A stretch of DNA of 64,000 nucleotides from Nissolia schottii (lineage: Eukaryota > Streptophyta > Magnoliopsida > Fabales > Fabaceae): contig QANU01068867.1 of assembly GCA_003254905.1 (NCBI GenBank), positions 388,817 to 452,816 on the forward strand, given 5' to 3'. Of the stretch, positions 1-10,979 are shown one piece after another; the first letter of the stretch is position 1, and each line of letters begins with the position of its first letter. Made by a program: the position numbers and the translations under genes. The notes under the pieces are model-generated. The model saw only the letters and a program-made list of their open reading frames with translations, was not told where the DNA came from and made no database searches.

Positions 1-482
1 TGCATTGTGCTTGCAGTGTTATCCCTAGTTGCCTTGTTATTCTTCATGAAACTAGCTTCTAATTAGAAGTGTTGTGTCATAAACCATGATCAATTTGTTA
101 ATTTTTACTAACATTAGTAACAATGATAGATGACTAACAAGATATATATATATAGCAGCAGCAAAGCAATGGCCATTTAATTACTTGTCTAAAGAGATAA
201 AAGATAACAGGTCCAGTCCAAACTCATCATGTATGAAATTGTCTGCTACCTATACGGCTTGCAATTGACAAGGAAAATTTGTCCCCATAAAACAAAATGA
301 GTTAGCATGTAGTGAATACTTTGCTAAGATCCTTCAAGTTCTGATACATTTAACATTTAGGACCACTTTCATCCTGCCTTTGTAATTTATGGGTTGTCTC
401 TATCGACCTCTGCCACTCAAGTTGAAATTTTCACGGCCTAGAGATGCTGCGTTTGTAACTAAGGCTTAACCTTTGTTTTTTC

Positions 483-515
<33 letters not shown>

Positions 516-1200
516 TATCATAAGCCGCCGTAGTCCACAAGGTTCTCTAATTAATTTGGCTGACAAACATGCATGTACGATATGTTGTTGTACTATGCTA
601 TAATAGCTAGGCCAAGAGATTGCGGCAGCGTCACGGTACCTCAATGTGGTTTGGAGGATAGTGAAACCGTATGTGGCTTGAAATCTGGAAAGAATAATAA
701 GACAAAATGGAATGGATAATATGGCTGCCTTGTAATATCAAAGTTGAGAAATGTTTTCTTCCATATACACACACACACACACACATATATACAGCTTCAC
801 AACAGGAGGAGGCTTGAAATACATTATCCATGTTAACCAAATTTTACAATTTTTTTTATATAATTATTCAACTATAGATTATTCAATAAAATTATCGAGT
901 TCCGCAATAAATAATCAATTAAAAAATCATAGTTCTTAAGCGTGTTTGTTTTAGCGTTTAAAAAAAAATTAATTTTTGACATAAAATTTTAAAAATCAAA
1001 AACATATTTTTCTTGAAAAGCAATTCTATTTAGCTTCTTAAAAAAGGAAGCTAAAAACAGAATTTATTTTATATCTAAATTATTTTTAAAGATTTATGTA
1101 AATATATAAAAATGATTATTTCAAAAAATGAAGTGACAATAAATATAATATTATAGAATATAAGTAAAGAAGAATGATTTTCAAATAATTTTATATAAGT
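1..1200. other. AT-rich upstream intergenic DNA
   Basis: I see no supportable gene here. The stretch holds a TATC microsatellite (about 485-518), an AC run (about 769-785) and long A/T tracts from 850 on. Short open frames in it have no recognisable family and look like chance ORFs. Confidence 0.6.
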
Positions 1201-1763
1201 GGGAGATGAAGGGAGGAAAAGCTTCCTTGAATCTTGGTGTTCGTGGAAGCAAGAGCTATTACAAAAACAGAGTGACCTTCACGTTCTCCTCTTTCTTTGT
1301 CTCTGTCTCTGTCTCTGTCTCTCACATTCCATATTTTCTCGTTGAAATTTTGCTTTTTTCGGATCACCACATGACCATTTCCTTCTCTCTCAGTTCCTTT
1401 CCCCCAAAAGAATTAAAAAAACAAAGCAGAAAACACAATCAGTCTCTTTCCCTTTCTCTCCCTGTTTGCCTTCTTGGCGTCTTTTCTTGCAGTTAGCCTC
1501 ATCGTTTTCCTATTCCATTCGGTCTTTTTTAACCTTTCTGGGATTCTTTTGACCCAATTTATCTCTTTCAAACCTTGAACCCAAGGTAGCCTCTTTTTTC
1601 TCTCTCTTCATTCTCGTCGTGGAGGGAAAGATTCTACCAAGTGGGGTGGTTTGTTTTTTCTTCCTTCTCTTTTTTCTCTGTTTCGGCCTCCTCCTTTAGC
1701 CTTTTCTTTTTGTATTCAAAGGAAAAGCCTTTCTTGTTCTATTTCTGTGTTGATGGGTTGTTG

Positions 1764-3851
1764 ATGTCTTTGGACATTGGATTGGTTTCCAATTCAGAAA
1801 GGATGGGTTTTGATGACCAAGGTAACAATGAGGGTGCAGCAGCCGCAGCGGCAGAGGATAACAAGAGCACCTCTCGTGCTTATGAGAGTGGGGATGAAGA
1901 AGCTTCGGGTGGGACCCTCAGCAGGAACAAGAGTGAGAGCTCCATTGCTGCCACCGAGGATGAAGATGATGATGAGGATAGGACCATTGAGTTGGGTCCT
2001 CAGCGCACCTTAAAGGAGCAGCTTGAAAAGGACAAGGTTCCTTTTTCTTGTTCAACAATCATCCATGTTCTTTGTTCTTATTTATTGTTCATCATATGTC
2101 TCATTTTTGTGTGTGTATGTATTGGTTACCGCTTTGAGGACTTAGGATGACGAGAGCTTGAGGAAGTGGAAGGAGCAGCTTCTTGGAAGTATTGACATAA
2201 GTTCTGTTGGAGGTGATTTATATTTTCTTCTTACTATCTTTTGTATTTTTGTGATATTTGTACCAATAATGCTGGTATGAGCTTCTGCATAGATGGCTCC
2301 AAAATCGTATGAAGGGAGGTATAAATATTTTGAATCAGTCATTATTAAACATTATCTAAAACAGAACAAATGTCGTTTTTCTTTATATACTTTATTTGTT
2401 TGGTTATATTGGTCATGGGTAAAGAGAAATATAAGAAGAAATCAAAGAATCTCTCTGAGGCCAGAACATGTCATTTTTCAATTGCCATCATTGACAATGT
2501 TAGTATGTTACTATTGCAACAGGAACTTAATAATTTGTTGGCAATTTCAAAGGTAATCCATACGCTAAGATTGGTGGTTTTTCCTTTTAATTATGATGTT
2601 TTCTTGGTTTATACGATTAAGTTATCAAATTCAAACTAGGAATATTCCTAAAATTACTTCATCACATGAATGCTTAGTTGCTTACTAGCTCTTTAATCAG
2701 TAAATCTTATAGACCCTTTTGCTTTGGAACTTCAGTTTTCTGGGGCATTGACCTTAGCCTTACTTCTCGTGTTTTCTGAATAATTTAGAAACTCTGGAGC
2801 CAGAGGTGAAGATCCTGAGCCTCGCAATCAAGGCCGCTGGCAGACCCGACATCGTTCTTCCGATACCAGAGGGAGGGAAGCCCACTGGTTTGTGGTTCAC
2901 TTTGAAAGAAGGCAGCCAGTACAGGCTCATGTTCACTTTCCAGGTCCTCAATAACATCGTTTCAGGTCTCAAATACACCAACACTGTATGGAAAACTGGT
3001 ATCAAGGGTAAGTCCCATTACTCTCTTGCTCATGCCAATCTGATAAGAGTAACGTTATTTGTATATCAAAAGTCGATGCCATAAGGAGAGACACAAAGCT
3101 TTTGGTCTATTGATGTTGAGTCCAGATGTACAAATAACATTACTCGAATAGAATAGTAACTTGTAAGAAACATAAATTTGATTGGTGAGCCTTGTTACAT
3201 AGTTGACAGCAGTAAAGAGATGATTGGAACCTTCAGCCCCCAAACAGAACCTTACACGCATGAGATGCCTGAAGAGACAACACCATCTGGGATGTTTGCC
3301 AGAGGGGCATACTCAGCTAGAAGCAAGGTAATCATCTTTTATAACACATTTATGAATATGATGCGCTTCCTTGACATTGAATTAAACAGATGATTACTGT
3401 TTGACACTGAGTTAAGACAAAGGCAAAAAAAAGATTGGTAACTTTTTTGGTGTATTTACTTCCTTCTTACTTTTCATGCTGCACTGTCTGAGGCCTGTTA
3501 TGGTATAAGCTAAGAAAAATATAGCACTGGTATTGTTACTTGTTTTGGAAATGAAGTGGACATGAAATAATGTCTCTTTTGCATCTCTGATCCCACTAAT
3601 AAATGCTATAATAAATTTGGTCCCGGATTTCATCTGTATACCTTCAACCACTAATTTAAAATTCAAATTTCTGTCCCCTTTTCTCCGTTCCCACAAATCA
3701 TTGATTCTTGTAGAAATTTCCTTTGTGACTAAGTCTTACAATACGGGTTTCCTATTTTGTGTTTTATTGGTTTTTTCAGTTTGTTGATGATGACAACAAG
3801 TGCTACTTGGAGATCAACTACACTTTCGATATCCGTAAGGACTGGCAATAG
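1764..3851 (+). CDS. Rho GDP-dissociation inhibitor (plant RhoGDI1/SCN1-like)
   Basis: RhoGDI proteins extract prenylated ROP/RAC GTPases from membranes and hold them GDP-bound in the cytosol. Exons read from frame and GT/AG sites are 1764-2036, 2146-2212, 2789-3007, 3203-3327 and 3780-3851. They total 756 nt, so 251 residues. The first ~90 residues are an acidic, low-complexity arm (alanine run, EDEDDDED), as usual in plant RhoGDIs. The rest is the immunoglobulin-like domain, with family signatures such as AAGRPDIVLPIPEGG, LKEGSQYRL, VSGLKYTNTVWK, TPSGMFARG and the C-terminal DIRKDWQ. I chose ATG 1764 (MSLDIGLVSNSERMGFDD) over the upstream in-frame ATG at 1641 because plant orthologues begin MSLVS..MGFDD. 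A CT-rich leader (about 1290-1630) precedes it and looks like 5' UTR. The frame is intact. Family assignment is very sure; exon edges are by eye. Confidence 0.95.
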
Positions 3852-4098
3852 GACTCAACAACCGAGCTACTTCTCCTTCATTTGATGATACTTTATCTTT
3901 AATCCTTCCTTAATTAGTCGTTGTTATTTGTGCTGAAATCTCCTTCACTTGTTTACTTGCTTCTCTTTCTTCTTCTTTCTTTTTTTTTCCCCTTTCCATT
4001 GTTTATTTATTTCTAATCCTGTCTGAGACCGGTAATCTTAACAATGATGAGAGGATTTGGAGGATGAAATTGGTATTCGTTTCATAGATAATTTTGTC

Positions 4099-4104
4099 AA
4101 TAAA
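4099..4104 (+). promoter_or_regulatory. Candidate polyadenylation signal of RhoGDI gene
   Basis: AATAAA lies about 250 bp after the RhoGDI stop codon. It is the first canonical signal in the 3' flank and follows T-rich DNA. Whether it is used is not known. Confidence 0.4.
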
Positions 4105-4349
4105 TATTTGAGTGTTTTTCCTTCCCGGCCCGCCCTATTTGGGTGCACAACTTTGCTCTCTATTTGTGGCTGGGGCCACGACAAAGACTCGCCTCCAAAA
4201 TATTAAGATGAAGACCCACCTAAGAAAATGAGCAATGGCCAAGAATAGCCATGCAACTAAGAAATACGAGCTTTTGCATGGGGTCCCTTGTGGTGCAGCT
4301 GTCTTATACAATCATAAGGATAAGGACATAAGAGATAAAATCGTGTATG

Positions 4350-4830
4350 CTGGATAACGCAACTACAATTAGCTTCAGTGTTTATTCATTTATCACATAC
4401 ATAAGGTTGTGTAAAATGTGTCTCGTATAGAAAAAGGGGATCTCTCCTATGCTGGAAAAAGAGGATGGAATGTGTTAGGTACCTTACAATCATTGTGCTG
4501 GTGAGAAATCTAAATTTATTCTTGAAAATCATGGCATTGTTTCATGGTTGTGGCCCAACTATGATAATTGGGTCTAGAGACAAGTATATGAGTCAAGACA
4601 TTTGGGTGGATATAGAAATGTGAAGATGGATCTCGTGATGGATCATTCATATTCTGGCGGTGATAAGTGTTAACAAGTGTTTCGTGGCTAGGCCTTTTTA
4701 TGGATGGAAGAGTAAGATGAGGTTCATTGTGTGTGTTGGATAAGCTACAACTTAGCTTCTGTATTCATTCGTTTATCACACGCGTGTCCACACAAACAAG
4801 GTGAGTAAAATGCATCTGGTATTGAAAAAG
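4350..4830. repeat. Diverged ~90 bp direct repeat pair
   Basis: The stretch around 4350-4435 (ctggataacgcaactac, then tttatcacatac, ending gtatagaaaaag) recurs with changes around 4737-4830 (ttggataagctacaac, then tttatcacacgc, ending gtattgaaaaag). The second copy directly precedes the tandem array. No coding potential is visible. Confidence 0.55.
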
Positions 4831-4859
4831 TGAGTGTACATGGATGTAAGGGCAACCTG

Positions 4860-6570
4860 ACACTCAGTTTAAATATACAGGTTTAAATAATGTGACCTTC
4901 ACATGTCTAATATCAAATATCAGAGAAACATGACTTTGTATTAGTATGGTGTGATCTTTGCCCATCCTGGTGTAAGGGCAATATAACACTAAGTTTAGAT
5001 AATGTGATCTTCACATATCTTAAATCAAATATAAGAGAAACTTGATTTTGCATTAGTATGGTGTAATCTTTGCAAATCTTGGTGTAGGGACAATGTGACA
5101 CTAGGGAGTTTAAATAATGTGACATCTACATATTTAAGATCAAATAAAAGAGAAACATGACTTTGCATTAGTATGGTGTGATTTTTGAACATCCAAGTGT
5201 AACAGCAACGTGAAACTAGGTTTAGATAATGTGACATCCACATATCTTAGATCAAATATAAGAGAAATGTGACTGCATGAACATGCTGTGATCTTTGCAC
5301 ATTCCAATGTAAGTGCAACGTGACATTAGGTTTAGATAATGTGACCTCCACATATCTAATATCAAATATAAGAGAAACATGATTATGCACTAGTATGGCG
5401 TGGTCTTTACACATGTAAGTGCAATGTGACACTATACTTAAATAATGTGACCTCCACATATCTTAAATCAAATATAAGAGAAACGTGACTACATTGGTGT
5501 GATCTACACACATAATATATGGGAAACGTGACTCCGATTAAGATAATGTGAACTTTGCATATCTTGGTTCAAGCCTGAAATAGGGTACCTCTTACAAGAG
5601 CTTTTCCTTCTTTGATGATTCCATAATATTCTGTGTTATTTATGTTCCAAGATATTTTTCTAGTGTGTGGTGTGCATTGTGCCATTAGTATGGTGTGATT
5701 TTTACACATCTTGGTGTAAGTGCAACGTGACACTAGACTTAAATAATGTGACGTTCACACATATCTTAGATCAAATATAAGAGAAACGTGACTCTACATT
5801 AGTATGGTGTGATCTTCACACATCTTGGTGTAAGGGCAATGTGAAATCAGCACATTTAAATTATGTGACTTCTACATATCTAAGATCAAATATAAGAGAA
5901 ATGTGATTCTGAATTAGTATGATGTGATTTTTGCACATCTCAGTGTAAGGGCAATGTATAACTAGGTTTAGATAGACTTCCACATATCTTATATCAAGTA
6001 TAGGAGAAATGTGACTTTATATTAATATGGCGTGAACTTTGAACATTCCTATGTAAGTACAACGTGACACTAGGTTTAAATAATGTGACCTTCACATATC
6101 TAAGATCAAATATAAGAGAAACGTGATTATGCATTAGTATGGTGTGATCTTTACACATCTTGATGTAAATGCAACGTGACACTAGACTTAAATAATGTGA
6201 CCTTCAAATATCTTAGATCAAATATATGAGAAATGTGACTTTATATTAGTACGATGTGATCTACACACATGTGATATCATCACATCACACATCTGATATC
6301 AAATATATGACAACGTGCCTCTGCGTTAGTACGGTGTGATCTACACCCATCTCATATCAAATATGTGAAAAAACGTGACTCTAGGTTAAGATAATGTGAA
6401 CTTTGCATATCTTGGATCAAGTCTGAAATAACGTACCTCTTACAATAGCTTTTCCTTCTTTGATGATTTCATAATATTCTTTATGTTATTTATGTTCTAA
6501 GATATTTTTCCGTTGTGTGGTGTGCATGGTTCCATGCTGTGTGGTTTGCATTGTGCCATTAGTATGAAAA
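4860..6570. repeat. Degenerate ~105-118 bp tandem array with an ~860 bp higher-order repeat
   Basis: A unit containing (g)atcaaatataagagaaac, then ttagtatggtgtgatctt, then taaataatgtgacc recurs about every 105-118 bp, roughly eleven times (marker near 4922, 5032, 5150, 5262, 5372, 5477, 5780, 5895, 6003, 6116 and 6228). A distinct ~170 bp segment (acctcttacaagagctttt, gatgattccataatattc) occurs near 5520-5690 and again near 6375-6570, so the array also has a longer period of about 860 bp. Short minus-strand ORFs across it encode repeated peptides but only reflect the repeat. Confidence 0.85.
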
Positions 6571-6586
6571 TTAATTTTCTCAACCG

Positions 6587-6592
<6 letters not shown>

Positions 6593-6620
<28 letters not shown>
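6593..6620. repeat. (TA)n microsatellite
   Basis: About 14 uninterrupted TA dinucleotides lie just after the tandem array. The DNA from 6621 to 7121 is AT-rich with no recognisable gene. Confidence 0.9.
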
Positions 6621-6625
<5 letters not shown>

Positions 6626-7129
6626 GTTAAATCTATCATGAAAATTGAAATGGCTGGAATAAAAAATTTCCAAATGTTGGAGAAGTGTTTAAAATGCTTT
6701 TACTAAAGTAGATTAAAAAATAGAATGACAAAATAGAGTTGTAATATATATTTTGGTGTGAGATACTGTGTTAACTCACACTTTATTTATTATTAAATAA
6801 AATTCTTATGAGATTCAAACTTTAATAAAATTATATTTAATCATAAATGGGGTGTGAGTAGTCATATGTCTCGTACTAAATATGTACACATATTATTTAT
6901 AAAATATAGTCTCCTCATGGTTGGCAAATATTTGTTTTTAAGTTTATACTTACTTTTAGATAAGTAGAGACTTTTTTTCTCTAATTTAATTTTTTATAAT
7001 TACCCTAGTTTTATCTCTTATACATTCACATATCAAATACATTAATGTATTTTTTTATTATCCACTATTTACTGGTCACAATCACTCCTTTATTTAAACT
7101 TTATTTCTCTTACGCTTTCCACTTGACAG

Positions 7130-7476
7130 TAGGCTTGTCAAAACGGGCGGGCCCGCCCGTTTATGGCCCGCGGGCCTAAACGAGCTGGGCAAAAAATTAT
7201 GCATATTTTTAGAGTCTGGTTAGTTTATGGTCGGTTCGTGGGCTTAAACGGGCCATTCGCTAGCCCGTTTATTTTTTTTTAAAAAAAAATTTTAAAAAAA
7301 ATCACGGGCTCACGGGCCGATCCACGGGCCAAACGGGCCAGACTTAAGCGGGCCAAACGGGCCAGACTTAAACGGGTCGGTCCAAATTTTTTTCAAATTT
7401 TCGCGGGCCTATTTTTTGTATATAAAGTCTGTCCATTTAACTGAGTAAACGGATCAGGCCCATTTTGACAGCCCTA
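7130..7476. mobile_element. hAT-type MITE, 347 bp
   Basis: The ends are inverted repeats: left taggcttgtcaaaacgggc, and the reverse complement of the right end is tagggctgtcaaaatgggc (16 of 19 match). The element is flanked by a perfect 8 bp direct repeat, cttgacag, at 7122-7129 and 7477-7484. An 8 bp target-site duplication with short TIRs is the signature of hAT elements. The interior is rich in acgggcc motifs and has no ORF, so this is a non-autonomous copy. Confidence 0.88.
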
Positions 7477-7484
7477 CTTGACAG

Positions 7485-8230
7485 GTACGAAGGCACAATA
7501 ATAATAATAATAATAATATATACATTTTGAAGCTAACCATTTATTTGGCCAAAGTTGACGTATTTTGGTTAGTGTGATATTTGGAAAACCTAATTTATAA
7601 ATTTTTATATTAATTTATTTACTTTGATGAATGAAACATTTTAAGAAATAAAATGTTAAGTGTCATTCACCAACGAGAATAAATTGATAAATAAATTTAA
7701 ATTAAAGTTAGGTCTTTCAAACATTTTTTAAAGAATAAAATAACTAATTAACCATAGCTGAAATATTCCCATCAAATTAATAATAATAGAATCGAACTAT
7801 ATATCGTTATTAACGCATAATAATTCTTCACATATTTTACTACAAGCACATTCACAGAATTTAAATCACAAAATAACTATATAATAGTAATTTTTCTAGT
7901 ACAAAACAGTATTTAATAAAATTGATTTCTGCGGATTCAAATGGAATTTTCTTTGTACTATGTGTAATTAAATTGTCATGTGAGGCATGAGCAAACATGT
8001 TTGACACTCATGCTCAACTTCTTTAAGAAAATCATGTGTGTGATTGAATAAAAAAGGTATAATAATACATTAAAAAGAAAAAAAGAAAACTATATGAAAA
8101 GAAAGGGGCTGACGTGTGGTGAAGGAATACTTTTAAAAACATTTTCCACGAACGAACTGCTTTAAAGTAAAAAGGCTGCCACTATAAAGGTTCAACATGT
8201 GTCCATCACATAACAGGGAACAGTGGTAAG
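7485..8230. other. AT-rich DNA upstream of wax synthase gene
   Basis: An AAT microsatellite (about 7498-7517) is followed by AT-rich sequence with no gene. The promoter of the wax synthase must lie here or in the MITE, but I see no clear TATA box at a convincing distance. Confidence 0.5.
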
Positions 8231-9381
8231 ATGGAGGGAGAAATGAGCAACTTCGTGATGGTGTGGACCGCAGCCGGCGCGACAATGTGCTACTGCCACG
8301 CAATCGGCGGGGTCCTCCCAGGAGGCAGGGCGAGGCTGGTGGCCATATTGCCGGCGGTGGCGATCCTGCTGCTGCTCCCTCTGAGGCTGATATCCATCCA
8401 CCTCGGTGGACCAACCTCTTTCATCCTTGGGTGGCTCTCCACCTTCAAGCTCCTCCTGTTCGCCATGGGGAAGGGCCCACTCTCCTCCGACCCTCCCCTC
8501 TCTCTCCGCCAATTCATCCCCATCGCCTGCCTCCCCATCAAATTACAGCTACCTCCGAGTACTCCTCCATCCCCAAGCACTACTCATCAAAATGGGCCCC
8601 GCAGAGCTTACGCTGCAATGGTTATTGTGATGGCCTCCTCTTTGATCCCTCTATGCGGTAACACCCACCTACTATTAATTAATTAATTAATTAATACTAT
8701 TATTATCATCGCGCAACATACATTTGAATGCATGTAGGTATGAAAGAGAGCTTGCATCCAAAGCTGGTGCTGTTGATGTACTGCCTCCACATGTACATTG
8801 GCCTGCAGTTCATCTTCAGCGCGGCTTCCTTCTTCACCCAAAAGCTGCTCCGAGTCCAGCTCGAGCCACAGTTCGACCGCCCTTATCTCTCCACCTCCTT
8901 GCAGGACTTCTGGGGCAGGAGGTGGAACGTCATGGTCCACCGCATCCTGCACCCCACCGTATACGACCCCGTGGCGCGTGCCTCCACGCGCCTCATCGGC
9001 CGTAAGTGGGCCCGCCTCCCCGCCATCCTCGCCGCATTCGCCGTCTCGGCCCTCATGCACGAGCTCGTCTTCTACTACATCAAGCGCGAGACTCGCACGT
9101 GGGAGGCGTGGGAGCCCTCCTGGGACGCCACCTGCTTCTTCTTGTTGCACGGCGCGTGCTTGGCACTCGAGGTTGCGCTCAAAAAGGGGCTCAACAATGG
9201 GAACAAGAAGTGGAGGCTGCCGGGGGTGCTCACGCGGACGCTCACCTTGGTGTTCGTGATATACACGGCGCTGTCGCTGTTCCTGCCCGCGCTGGTGCGG
9301 TGTCGCGTTTACGACAAGGCCACGAGGGAGTTGTTCGCTGTCGCCGAGTTTGGGAAGGAGGTCTACGCGGTTTTAACGTGA
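8231..9381 (+). CDS. Long-chain-alcohol O-fatty-acyltransferase (wax synthase, MBOAT family)
   Basis: Plant wax synthases esterify fatty alcohols with acyl-CoA to wax esters in the ER membrane. Exons are 8231-8657 and 8738-9381; the intron starts GTAACA and ends GTAG. The sum is 1071 nt, so 356 residues, close to the usual ~340-350. The protein has many hydrophobic segments (for example LPAVAILLLLPLRLISIHL). It carries the family blocks PIKLQ, LHPKLVLLMYCLHMYI, DFWGRRWN (residues 199-206) and SALMHELVFYYI, whose His250 (codon 9058-9060) is the presumed MBOAT catalytic residue. The coding region is strikingly GC-rich compared with its surroundings, so antisense frames are also open. No frame damage is visible. 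The exact substrate cannot be read from sequence, and plants have several paralogues. Confidence 0.92.
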
Positions 9382-10090
9382 TTATTACCCGTTGGGGTTT
9401 GTCCCTTTTGCCAATATTTTGGTGTCCTATCTTCTATAGCAGCACTAGCCCATCAACAGAGTCGTGGGTTCAAAATATATATTTTATTTCGACAACTTGT
9501 TTTGTATGTAATAGATCTACAAGGATGTTATTGAATTAAAAAAATTATGCAGATTAGTTGGAGGGATAATTGCATATCCTTCCTTTCAATTTTTTCTTCT
9601 GATGCTTTTTATATATAAAATATTTAAAACAATGTTTTAAGAGAGCACGAGAGGTGCTTTATATGATTGATCTAGTAATGAAATATTATGCCAACCTCTA
9701 GTTCTCAAGTAAAACAAAAAATATTTGAGCAAGTCAGGTTATTGATTGATTCACTTACTTTGAACTGAGGATAGCGATGGATGAGGTAGACTATTGTGCA
9801 ACCCAAGACAGACTTAAGCTGCCAGGGTCTTTATGAGAGCAAGCATGGTGTTTAATGGAAAGAAAGGGCGGTGATATTTGTGCAACATGGAAGCTGTAAA
9901 CATTAACTTCTTCCTCTCCCACTTGTTATGGACTCCACACTCACAAATTAAAGACTAGTGTTAATCATGTATGGTAATAGTATAAACACTAACTTTCTTC
10001 TCTCGACACTTACCTATTGTAAAAATGAAAAATTGCAAATTAAATGCTTCCTCATTTTCAACGCCTTATATGGATCTTAATTTCAGTCTT
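9382..10090. other. Intergenic DNA
   Basis: This AT-rich spacer lies between the wax synthase stop and the promoter of the cysteine-rich peptide. No gene is recognised. Confidence 0.5.
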
Positions 10091-10099
10091 ACTATATAT
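10091..10099 (+). promoter_or_regulatory. Candidate TATA box of cysteine-rich peptide gene
   Basis: ACTATATAT lies about 90 bp before the ATG at 10187, a normal distance for a short 5' leader. This is assigned by position and sequence only. Confidence 0.4.
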
Positions 10100-10186
10100 C
10101 TGTGCTACATACAGATACTCTAATCTCTAGCACATTTTAGGAATACCACTTCTACAAACAAAAACACATTGCTCTGGTTCGATCAT

Positions 10187-10510
10187 ATGGAGGCAAAGAA
10201 GGTAGCAATAGAAGTCAAAGTAGAAGCACTTTTGGTGATGACATTGTTGGTGGTGGCGGGGGCGGCAGCTTCCCCTGCACTGGGTTGCCAACCTTCTAAT
10301 GGGTGGGGATGCAAGGACTGCATCGTGAACCAGATGAGAAACGCTTGTCCATCTTGCACGCCAATCCTTCACTGCATGGCCCGGTGCCTGTGGGGTGGAA
10401 GCCCGAGGCCGAATTGCATCAACAAGTGTAACTGCAACAAATGCAGCTACCCAACACTCTCCGACTGCAAGAGATGCATGTCTAATTGCAAGTGCAGCTG
10501 CGCCAATTAG
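10187..10510 (+). CDS. Secreted cysteine-rich peptide, 107 aa, 16 cysteines
   Basis: I do not recognise a named family with certainty. The start is MEAKKVAIEVKVEALLVMTL; a further in-frame ATG lies six codons upstream (10169), but the hydrophobic core is better placed with 10187. Residues ~14-32 form a signal peptide (LLVMTLLVVAGAAASPALG). The mature ~75 residues contain 16 cysteines in closely spaced pairs: CKDC, CPSC, CMARC, CINKCNCNKC, CKRC and a C-terminal CKCSC. An even number of cysteines suggests eight disulfides in the apoplast or secretory path. It is a single exon. Candidate roles are a defence-type or developmental cysteine-rich peptide, but the pattern is not a defensin, thionin, LTP or Bowman-Birk pattern that I can identify. 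Function is not assigned. Confidence 0.8.
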   Translation: MEAKKVAIEVKVEALLVMTLLVVAGAAASPALGCQPSNGWGCKDCIVNQMRNACPSCTPILHCMARCLWGGSPRPNCINKCNCNKCSYPTLSDCKRCMSNCKCSCAN

Positions 10511-10979
10511 CACCACCACCAGCCACCTGGTACTACCGCACTATATATTATAATAGTAATATCTTACTTGTTTTGGTTACCCCCAAGTAAAAAAAGAAGA
10601 TCCTCCTTCCGTGTACTTCTATTGTGGGATCTTGCACTTGTGCTGAACTATATAGCATCTTATGTTCTGTAATAATAATTTCATCAAATGCTATCTTAAT
10701 TACTAATCAGTCTTACAAGAGCCAGCAACCACAGTTGCAATATCATTGCTGTTTGGTGTGACTTCATTAGCAACAGTTAGGGCGGTAATTAGCTGCATAT
10801 ATATTCCAGCAATTTCACTGCTACAGCATAAATCCTTTTATGGATGGTAATTGGTAGCTGGTAACTAAAGAGACTATAAATACACTTCCAAAAAAAAAGA
10901 CTATGGAGATTATAAATTAATACAACACATAAATACAGATTATACAACACATGTTAAAAGGGTTTGAATTGAATTGAAA
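10511..10979. other. Convergent 3' spacer
   Basis: This is shared 3' flank between the cysteine-rich peptide (+) and the BAG gene (-). It is AT-rich with several AATAAT-type signals and no gene. Confidence 0.5.

Noticed and set aside
1206..1496. 96-codon ORF before RhoGDI
   Set aside because: It lies in the CT-rich leader and encodes low-complexity Ser/Val repeats; more likely 5' UTR.
4913..6182. Series of minus-strand ORFs encoding similar peptides (SLIFDLRYVKVTL-like)
   Set aside because: They follow the ~115 bp tandem repeat, have no family match I know, and each ends after one or two units. The similarity comes from the DNA repeat.
8133..9266. Several long ORFs on both strands across the wax synthase
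   Set aside because: They overlap the wax synthase exons in other frames and arise from its GC-rich codons; none shows a domain.
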